The notes under the pieces: model-generated
Told to the model about the DNA's origin: nothing
The model's input: the letters and a program-made list of their open reading frames with translations, nothing else
Database searches by the model: none
In this document: piece after piece, positions 58,165 through 64,000 of the stretch
Layout of the letters: each line of letters starts with the position of its first letter
Position numbering within the stretch: position 1 is the stretch's first letter
Origin: CALROG01 sp943369755
GTDB lineage: Bacteria; Pseudomonadota; Gammaproteobacteria; Burkholderiales; Burkholderiaceae_C
DNA length: 64,000 bases
NCBI GenBank assembly: GCA_943369755.1
Contig: CALROG020000004.1
Span: 62,001-126,000, forward strand
Reading direction: 5' to 3'
Made by a program: the position numbers and the translations under genes

Positions 58165-58983
58165 ATGATTGACTTGTTGCAAATTACCAATGACCTCGGG
58201 CTGGCAAGCCGCTGCGACAACTTGCCTGGCATGCGCCTTTGGGTTGACCTGGAGCGGCTGGGAAAGGCCGAACGCCAGGCGGGCCGCAGCACGTTTATCA
58301 GCACGCATGCGCTTGATGACGTTGCGCGCGTCCGATCGGTTTTGCATCGCTCCAGACTGATGGTCAGGGTCAATCCCTTGAATGCCAGCACAGACGCCGA
58401 GGTGGACGCCGTGATCGGGCAAGGAGCCGATCTGATCATGCTTCCGATGTTCCACACTGCTGTTGAGCTGCGCCAGTTCTCGCAGATGGTAGACGGCCGG
58501 GTTCCGATCGTGGCTTTGCTTGAGACGGCCGCCGCGCTGACTTGTATCGACGATTGGGTTGGCACTTCCGGGTTGTACGAAGTTTTTGTGGGAATGAACG
58601 ATCTGCATTTGTCGATGGGCTGCAATTTCATGTTTGAGCCGCTGGCCCTGGGTCATGTTGATCGGGTTGCAGCCATAGTGCGGCGCGCGGGCTTGCGCTT
58701 CGGGTTTGGCGGCATCGCAAGACTTGACGAAGGCCTGCTGCCTGGGCGCGATGTTCTGGCAGAGCATCTTCGGCTGGGTTCGCGTGCCGTGATCCTGTCG
58801 CGAACATTTCATGCCAGCATTGCGCCGGGGGCACTTGAGTCCGGGATTGCCGAGTTACGTGCCACTGAAAGCGCGCTTGAAGTGCGTACGCCAGGCCAGT
58901 GCGACGCCGACCGCGCACGCATTGCCAAACGGATTCTTGAAATTGCTGCAACAGCCGCCCATTCAGTGCGGCTCACCCCATGA
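58165..58983 (+). CDS. HpcH/HpaI-type aldolase/citrate-lyase family protein
   Basis: This 272-residue TIM-barrel protein has the family pattern VRVNPL (about 68-73), GADLIMLPMFHTAVEL (about 87-102), PIVALLETAAAL (about 113-124, with the metal-binding Glu) and FVGMNDLHLSMG (about 140-151, with the second metal-binding Asp). Such enzymes cleave or form 2-oxo acids using pyruvate-type donors. It is coupled by 4 nt to a sugar transferase, so a role in making an unusual sugar or acyl donor is likely but unproven. Confidence 0.75.
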   Translation: MIDLLQITNDLGLASRCDNLPGMRLWVDLERLGKAERQAGRSTFISTHALDDVARVRSVLHRSRLMVRVNPLNASTDAEVDAVIGQGADLIMLPMFHTAVELRQFSQMVDGRVPIVALLETAAALTCIDDWVGTSGLYEVFVGMNDLHLSMGCNFMFEPLALGHVDRVAAIVRRAGLRFGFGGIARLDEGLLPGRDVLAEHLRLGSRAVILSRTFHASIAPGALESGIAELRATESALEVRTPGQCDADRARIAKRILEIAATAAHSVRLTP

Positions 58984-59534
58984 AGCGCCTTTTGGACGTT
59001 GCTGGTGCTTTGTGCGGGCTGGCCCTGTTGCTGCCGGTGCTGGTGTTTGCGGGCCTGGCGATTTTGGCCGACGGTGGCCGTCCGGTGCTGTTTCGTCAAA
59101 CCCGGGTCGGGCTGGGCGGCAGGGAATTCGGTTTGCTCAAATTTCGCAGCATGGTGGTGAATGCAGCGAGTGTCGGCCCCTGGCACACCGCCGACCATGA
59201 CCCGCGCATCACCCGTGTGGGCCGCTTCTTGCGCCGTACCAGCATTGACGAGTTGCCTCAGCTAGTTAACGTGTTGGCGGGCGACATGAGCCTGGTCGGA
59301 CCACGGCCCGACGTTCCCGCCCAGCGCGCGCTTTACACCGAGCCGGATTGGCAGCAGCGCTGTAGTGTGCGGCCGGGCATCACTGGGTGGGCACAGGCGC
59401 TACTTCGGTCGCAGGCCACCGCCCAGCAGCGGCTGGCGCTGGACCTGCGCTACACCCGTGAAGCCAGTGTCTGGCTCGATCTCAAAATCATCGCCTGGAC
59501 GGCTTTGCGCCTGTTTTCTGCGAGGGGCAACTGA
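58980..59534 (+). CDS. Bacterial sugar transferase (PglC/WbaP-type phosphoglycosyl transferase)
   Basis: This 184-residue protein is a minimal phosphoglycosyl transferase: one N-terminal membrane-dipping helix (about 8-31), then KFRSMVVNA, the catalytic Asp-Glu pair in TSIDELPQLVNVLAGDMSLV (about 96-115) and VGPRPDVPAQ. It moves a sugar phosphate from a nucleotide sugar to undecaprenyl phosphate, the first membrane step of glycan assembly. It is coupled to the aldolase and the amidotransferase genes. Confidence 0.9.
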   Translation: MKRLLDVAGALCGLALLLPVLVFAGLAILADGGRPVLFRQTRVGLGGREFGLLKFRSMVVNAASVGPWHTADHDPRITRVGRFLRRTSIDELPQLVNVLAGDMSLVGPRPDVPAQRALYTEPDWQQRCSVRPGITGWAQALLRSQATAQQRLALDLRYTREASVWLDLKIIAWTALRLFSARGN

Positions 59535-61324
59535 TGTGCGGCATTTTTGGCTATTGGGACCGCGGTCGGCGCAGCCTGCCGGATGCCGCGCTCCAGCAGA
59601 TGGCGCACAGTCTGGTGCACCGCGGGCCAGACGACCAGGGCATCTGGCATCAGCCCCAGCGCGGTGTGGCGATCGGCAACCGTCGGTTGTCCATCATTGA
59701 CCTGGGCGGCGGCCACCAGCCCTTCGTGTCGGACGACGGCCAGGTGGCGCTGGTGCAGAACGGCGAAATCTTCAACTACCTGGAGCTGGCGGCCGAGCTG
59801 CGCCGCCAGGGCGTGGTATTGAAGACCGCGTCTGACACCGAAGTGATCCTGCGCCTCTATGAACGCGAAGGCATTGGCTTTGTCAGCAAGCTCAATGGCA
59901 TGTTTGCGATAGCGATCGATGACCTGCGTGAAGATGCGATGTACCTGGTGCGCGACCGCATTGGCGTCAAGCCGCTGTATGTGGGCTATGACGGTCAACG
60001 CGCGATTTTTGCTTCTGAAATCAAGGCGATTCTGCCTGTAGCCCGCATCAACGCTTCGTCACCCGCTATAGATTTTGAAGCAATCCATCATTACCTGAGC
60101 TTCAACTACATCCCCGCGCCATGGACAATTTGGCAAGGTATCCGCCACGTGATGCCAGGCACCTGGATGAAGTTCACGCGCAGCGGTACGCAATCGCAGC
60201 GCTGGTGGTCGCTGGCCGATCAGCGCGAGCGAGACCATGAATACACCGCCTGGGCCGAGGAGTTCATGGCCATCCTGGACGATGCCACCCGCATCCGGCT
60301 GCGGGCCGATGTGCCTTGGGGCGCTTTTCTGTCTGGCGGTGTGGATTCCAGCACCATCGTGGGTTTAATGGCGCGCCATGTGGACAAGCCTGTCAAGACT
60401 TTCTGCATCGGTTTTGCCGACCCGCGCTACGACGAATCGGCCTTCGCGGCCGAAGCAGCTCGCCGCTTCGGCTGTGAACACACCAGCGAGGTGGCCGAGC
60501 TCAACATGTTGGATCGCTGGCCTCAGGTGCTGCACCATCTAGACCAGCCGCATGGCGATGCATCATTTATGCCGACGCTGCGGGTCAGTGAGCTCGCAGC
60601 CAAGCAGGTAAAAGTCGTCCTGACCGGTGACGGCGGCGACGAACTGTTCGCGGGCTATGACAAATACGCCAGTTTCTTCAATCGCCCTGCGCTTGACCAA
60701 CTCGATAACGCCAGTTTTCAGCGTAGCTACTTTGATGCGATTTCGCTGTTCACCCCTGATGCCAAGCGCTTGCTGTATCGGCCGACCCTGACAAATGCAG
60801 TGGGCGGTATTGACAGTTTCACGGTCGCCGCCCAGCCATGGTTTGACGAGGCGGCCCACTTTGACCGTATCAATCAGGCGCTTTATCTGGACATGCAGCT
60901 GCTTTTGTCGGGCAACAACCTGGTAAAGCCCGACCGCATGGGCATGGCTGTCTCCATTGAGGCGCGAACGCCGTTCCTGGACTGGCGCATGATGGAATTC
61001 GCTTTCCGGGCGCGCGGCAGCACCAAGTTGAATGGCACTGACAAGAAGCATTGGTTCAAAAAAGCCGCCGCCCCCCTGATTGGCGACGATTTGGCGTTTC
61101 GCAAAAAGCAGATGTTCACTGTACCCATAGGGGAGTGGTTCCGTCACGACAGCCATGCATGGCTTCGCGGCACGTTGCAGGACAGCGATTTGCTGGGGAC
61201 TTTGTTCGAGGCACCCCAAATTGAGCACATGCTGAACCAGCATCGCGACGGCAACGCCAACTTCACGCGAGAACTGCGGGCATTGGCGGCGCTGGCACTT
61301 TGGGCACGGGGGCAAGACCGTTGA
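59534..61324 (+). CDS. asnB: Asparagine-synthase-like glutamine amidotransferase
   Basis: The protein has 596 residues. The class II glutaminase domain starts with nucleophile Cys2 (MCGIFGYWD) and has HRGPDDQG and NGEIFNYLEL. The synthetase domain has the PP-loop FLSGGVDSSTIVGLM (about 265-279). Enzymes of this shape are common in surface-polysaccharide loci, where they amidate sugar acids. Residues about 167-183, in the linker between domains, come from an inverted dispersed-repeat copy. The asnB symbol is by family only. Confidence 0.87.
   Translation: MCGIFGYWDRGRRSLPDAALQQMAHSLVHRGPDDQGIWHQPQRGVAIGNRRLSIIDLGGGHQPFVSDDGQVALVQNGEIFNYLELAAELRRQGVVLKTASDTEVILRLYEREGIGFVSKLNGMFAIAIDDLREDAMYLVRDRIGVKPLYVGYDGQRAIFASEIKAILPVARINASSPAIDFEAIHHYLSFNYIPAPWTIWQGIRHVMPGTWMKFTRSGTQSQRWWSLADQRERDHEYTAWAEEFMAILDDATRIRLRADVPWGAFLSGGVDSSTIVGLMARHVDKPVKTFCIGFADPRYDESAFAAEAARRFGCEHTSEVAELNMLDRWPQVLHHLDQPHGDASFMPTLRVSELAAKQVKVVLTGDGGDELFAGYDKYASFFNRPALDQLDNASFQRSYFDAISLFTPDAKRLLYRPTLTNAVGGIDSFTVAAQPWFDEAAHFDRINQALYLDMQLLLSGNNLVKPDRMGMAVSIEARTPFLDWRMMEFAFRARGSTKLNGTDKKHWFKKAAAPLIGDDLAFRKKQMFTVPIGEWFRHDSHAWLRGTLQDSDLLGTLFEAPQIEHMLNQHRDGNANFTRELRALAALALWARGQDR
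60034..60081 (-). repeat. Dispersed repeat, copy G (inside asnB-like gene, inverted)
   Basis: Read on the minus strand: GCTTCAAAATCTATAGC, then GGGTGACGAAGCG and ATGCGGGCTACAGGC. The tail matches copies A and E. The hairpin is degraded. It is in frame in the inter-domain linker. Confidence 0.65.
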
Positions 61325-62583
61325 GCACCGTCCGGCGGCTGCTGTTCGTGAGCTATGGCGCGGGCCACATCGCAATGGTGTTGCCGGTAATCCGGGCCGT
61401 GTGCGAGCGGCATCCCGGGTGGCACATCGATTTGCTGGCGCTAACCACTGCGGCGCATGAGGCGCGGCGTCAGGGGTTTGACTGCCTGGGCTACCGTGAC
61501 TTTACCCAAGGCTACGATGCCAGCCGCTTGCGCGCTTTGGCCGACCCCTGGATGGATGCGACACGCCACCCACAAGTGGACGACGCGGAGACCCAAGCCT
61601 ATCTGGGCATCAATCTGGCTGAGCTGGAGGACGCGTTGGGACCAGAGCAGGCGGCCGAACGCTATGCGCAGAGCGGACGCTGGGCTTTTCACCCCCTGGG
61701 CTTTATGCGCAAGGTGCTTCAGCAGCTGCGGCCAGATGCAGTGATCACCACGAATTCGCCGCGCAGTGAGCAGGCGGCAATTCAGGCGGCAGCGTCGCTG
61801 GGGATCCCCAGCTTGTGCATGGTCGACTTGTTTTCCCCGGCGGGTGATCCGTTTCTGCAGCGCACGCACTATGCCGACGCGCTGACCACGATCGGTGAAC
61901 TGGGCAAGCGCAACCTCATGGCGGCAGGCATTGATGAGGGCCGCATCCACATTACCGGCAATCCGGCGTTTGATGGCCTGTTTGCGTCAGTTCACCATGC
62001 CGGTGCGGCAGCTGATCGAGCCGAGCTGGGCTGGCAGGGCCTGCATGTGATCCTGTGGGCCGGGCACCTGGAGCTGTTACCGCCGGGTATGGGGAATGTG
62101 GAGGACCCTGCGGCCTTTCCCCGGCATGCAGAGCAGGTGCTACGCACCTACGTTGCCAACCGACCCGACACTGCGCTGGTGGTGCGCTATCACCCCAATC
62201 ATGCGGCCCACTTTCCGGGCGGCCCGGCGCAGACTCGAGTGCTTTGGAGTGCACCTGCCCTCAGGCCTGCGCATCGGGATATCCAGCTCTGTGATCTTGC
62301 GGTGATCCAGGCTACAACCGTCGGGCTGGAAGCGGCCATCGCGGGCAAGAGCGTGCTCTCGCTGGATCATTCGCCTTCGCGTCATGTTTTTCCGTGTAGC
62401 GAACAGGGCGTCTCGCGCGGCGTCAACTCGTTCGCGGAGTTGCCTGCGGCGCTGGACCGCGCCATTGCGCAGCCATTCAAGAGCGAATTGGCACGAAGCA
62501 ACGCCACTGCGGCTGTCCAGGTGGCCCAAGTGGTGGAGCAGCTGCTGCTGCGCGGACCGGTTGCGAGCGCGCCCCGGGGCTGA
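61321..62583 (+). CDS. GT-B-fold glycosyltransferase/UDP-GlcNAc 2-epimerase-like protein
   Basis: This 420-residue protein starts with a TTG overlapping the upstream stop (TTGA). The N-terminus LLFVSYGAGHIAMVLPVIRA resembles the donor or acceptor lobe of GT-B enzymes. IHITGNPAFDGLFA (about 220) and the second-lobe segments ALVVRYHPNHA and DLAVIQATTVGLEAAIAG resemble UDP-GlcNAc 2-epimerases and CDP-glycerol-type transferases. The precise reaction cannot be read. It lies in the glycan locus between the amidotransferase and wbuY-like genes. Confidence 0.7.
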   Translation: MSTVRRLLFVSYGAGHIAMVLPVIRAVCERHPGWHIDLLALTTAAHEARRQGFDCLGYRDFTQGYDASRLRALADPWMDATRHPQVDDAETQAYLGINLAELEDALGPEQAAERYAQSGRWAFHPLGFMRKVLQQLRPDAVITTNSPRSEQAAIQAAASLGIPSLCMVDLFSPAGDPFLQRTHYADALTTIGELGKRNLMAAGIDEGRIHITGNPAFDGLFASVHHAGAAADRAELGWQGLHVILWAGHLELLPPGMGNVEDPAAFPRHAEQVLRTYVANRPDTALVVRYHPNHAAHFPGGPAQTRVLWSAPALRPAHRDIQLCDLAVIQATTVGLEAAIAGKSVLSLDHSPSRHVFPCSEQGVSRGVNSFAELPAALDRAIAQPFKSELARSNATAAVQVAQVVEQLLLRGPVASAPRG

Positions 62584-62623
62584 GGAATTGGGTACCATGA
62601 CACAGTCAAAACGGGCACATTGA

Positions 62624-63274
62624 ATGACTCTTGCAGCGCAGGCCGGTCGTGAGCTGGTCACCATCATTGATCTGGAAATCCAGAACATTCTTTCGGTCGA
62701 AAACGCGTTTCGCGTGATTGGTGCCGATGTGCGTGTTGTCAAATCAGCGCAGGACGTGGAGGATGCCAGTTTTCTTGTGTTGCCGGGCGTTGGTGCGTTT
62801 GGTGCGGCGGCCGCCAGGCTCGAAGAAACCGGGATTGCGGCGGCGGTGCGCCGCCACGCGCAGCAAAAGCACCTGCCAGTGCTGGGCTTGTGCTTGGGCA
62901 TGCAGTTGTTGGCAGATACCAGTGACGAATATGGGTTCAACCGCGGCCTCGGCCTGATCCCGGGCCGCGTAGTCCGGCTGCTAGACAAGCCGCCCGAGTT
63001 TCGGGTGCCCAACATCGGCTGGCGCGAGGTTCGTCACTCGGGCCACAGCCCACTGCTGCCCAACACTGCGCAAGTGCGCAGCTTCTACCATGTGCACAGC
63101 TTTCACCTGCAATGCGATGACCCGACCCAAGTGGCTGGCTGGTCGCGCTTTGGCGACGTAGACATTGCCAGCATTGTTCATCGCGACAACGTCATGGGCA
63201 CGCAGTTTCACCCCGAAAAAAGCCAGGACGCGGGCCTGGACCTTTTGCACGCACTACTACACAGGTTGCGCTAG
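62624..63274 (+). CDS. wbuY: HisH-type glutamine amidotransferase, WbuY-like
   Basis: This 216-residue class I amidotransferase has the nucleophile Cys in LGLCLGMQLL (about 88) and His/Glu in QFHPEKSQDAG (about 197-199). It closely follows HisH in layout, but the neighbour is a WbuZ-like HisF paralogue and the locus is a glycan cluster, so it probably supplies ammonia for sugar amidation (WbuY role) rather than for histidine synthesis. It starts 40 bp after the previous gene. Confidence 0.8.
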   Translation: MTLAAQAGRELVTIIDLEIQNILSVENAFRVIGADVRVVKSAQDVEDASFLVLPGVGAFGAAAARLEETGIAAAVRRHAQQKHLPVLGLCLGMQLLADTSDEYGFNRGLGLIPGRVVRLLDKPPEFRVPNIGWREVRHSGHSPLLPNTAQVRSFYHVHSFHLQCDDPTQVAGWSRFGDVDIASIVHRDNVMGTQFHPEKSQDAGLDLLHALLHRLR

Positions 63275-63289
63275 GAAGCCGACGACGCC

Positions 63290-64000
63290 ATGAACCGACT
63301 TATTCCTGTCATTCTGCTCAAGAACGGGCTGATTGTGCGCAGCCAGTTGTTTCGCATCCATCAGAGCATAGGCAACCCGATGCATACGGTGCGCCGTTTG
63401 TCTAACTGGAATGTGGACGAGCTTGTGCTGCTGGATATTTCCACCGAGGATCACCACGACTTGCGCCGTGACGACCTGCAGATCCAGTACACCGACAGCA
63501 CCTTGTTGGGGCTGCTGCCGGAAATCGCCAAACTGTGCTTCATGCCTTTGGCCGTTGGTGGGCGTATCCGCAGCGTGGCGGATATGCGTGCCCGCTTTGC
63601 CGCCGGTGCGGACAAGTGCGTGATCAATTCCGAAGCGGTGCGCAACCCTGGGTTGATTTCCGAGGCCGCTCAGGCGTTCGGTGCGCAGGCTGTGGTGGCC
63701 AGCATCGACGCCCTGCGCAAGGCCGACGGCAGCTGTGAGGTCTTCATCGACGGCGGCAAGACCGGCACCGGCCTGGAGCCGGCCGCCTGGGCGCGGGAGT
63801 GCCAAAGGCTTGGAGCCGGCGAGATCCTCATCAACTCGATCGACCGCGACGGCAGCGGCTACGGCTATGACCTGGAGCTGGTGCAGTCGCTGACGCGGGC
63901 TGTCTCCATTCCTGTCATCGCCTGTGGCGGTGCCGGCAAGTACGAGGACTTTGCGCCGACCATCATGCAAGGGGGGGCCAGCGCTGTGGCTGCGGCAAAC
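63290..64000 (+). CDS. wbuZ: HisF-type cyclase paralogue, WbuZ-like (partial, runs off right edge)
   Basis: Some 237 codons are visible with no stop before the window ends. The N-terminus RLIPVILLKNGLIVRSQLF and then IGNPMHTVRRLSNWNVDELV match the WbuZ pattern (IPxLLLKNxxLV, IGDPxNxVRxF) rather than HisF (which begins with IIPCLDVKDGRVVKG). Phosphate-binding segments include PLAVGGRIRS and VIACGGAGKYEDF. With WbuY it is expected to help convert a sugar carboxylate or acetamido group to an amide or amidine; the amide-accepting partner may lie beyond the window. Confidence 0.82.
   Translation, partial: MNRLIPVILLKNGLIVRSQLFRIHQSIGNPMHTVRRLSNWNVDELVLLDISTEDHHDLRRDDLQIQYTDSTLLGLLPEIAKLCFMPLAVGGRIRSVADMRARFAAGADKCVINSEAVRNPGLISEAAQAFGAQAVVASIDALRKADGSCEVFIDGGKTGTGLEPAAWARECQRLGAGEILINSIDRDGSGYGYDLELVQSLTRAVSIPVIACGGAGKYEDFAPTIMQGGASAVAAAN

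Noticed and set aside
62624..64000. hisH-hisF as part of histidine biosynthesis
   Set aside because: The HisF-like N-terminus lacks the HisF pattern and matches WbuZ, and the flanking genes are glycan genes; it is kept as a possibility only if his genes follow beyond the edge.

Overview
The window is a GC-rich, densely coded bacterial chromosome segment of betaproteobacterial type (Burkholderiales, most likely Comamonadaceae, close to Rhodoferax, Polaromonas or Curvibacter). The inference rests on gene order (rpmF-plsX-fabHDG-acpP-fabF followed by rpoE-rseA-rseB-mucD-lepA-lepB-rnc-era-recO-pdxJ-acpS-nagZ; hemC-hemD-hemX-hemY next to ppc; rne divergent from rluC) and on a dispersed ~50-bp element that I recall as typical of Comamonadaceae genomes. 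I see no rRNA, tRNA, CRISPR array, prophage or insertion sequence.

Layout. 1-10.4 kb: a translationally coupled operon (yaaA, a 2-oxoglutarate/Fe(II) oxygenase, an alpha/beta hydrolase, queF), a dienoyl-CoA isomerase-like crotonase, a transglutaminase-like protein, two small unknown proteins, then a compact island of ECF sigma factor plus RskA-type anti-sigma factor, divergent from a secreted set (Tat-exported ferritin-like protein, cytochrome c, DUF4331 protein, small lipoprotein). 10.4-24 kb: mostly minus strand: dinB, an FMN-dependent hydroxyacid dehydrogenase, glutamate dehydrogenase, argH, an AlgZ/AlgR-like two-component pair (plus strand), a universal stress protein, a TerC-family protein, a TctD/TctE-like two-component pair and ppc. 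24-28 kb: hemC-hemD-hemX-hemY, closed by a strong terminator. 28-36 kb: RNase E, a 500-bp divergent leader region, rluC, a HAD phosphatase, a Rieske protein, an S49 peptidase, an RsmI-like methyltransferase and maf.

36-56 kb is the conserved core: yceD-rpmF-plsX and fatty-acid synthesis genes, the sigma-E envelope-stress module, then translation, secretion and RNA-processing genes through to nagZ, with lysS facing the other way. The 0.5-kb gap between mucD and lepA (46.7-47.2 kb) has no convincing gene. It is instead highly structured: two terminators, hairpins, four DnaA-box-like motifs at an exact 11-bp period plus a consensus inverted box, and a possible small RNA or attenuator before lepA.

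56.7-64 kb is accessory: a MurJ-like flippase, an HpcH/HpaI-type aldolase, a PglC/WbaP-type phosphoglycosyl transferase, an asparagine-synthase-like amidotransferase, a GT-B-fold glycosyltransferase/epimerase-like protein, and WbuY/WbuZ-like (HisH/HisF-derived) proteins. It looks like the start of a surface-glycan locus that makes an amidated sugar, and it runs off the right edge.

Across the window, seven copies of one ~50-bp imperfect element (hairpin plus a GCGGGCT-containing tail) are visible. Six lie in frame inside genes (dinB, the algR-like gene, hemD, rseA, era, asnB-like), mostly in linkers or terminal extensions.
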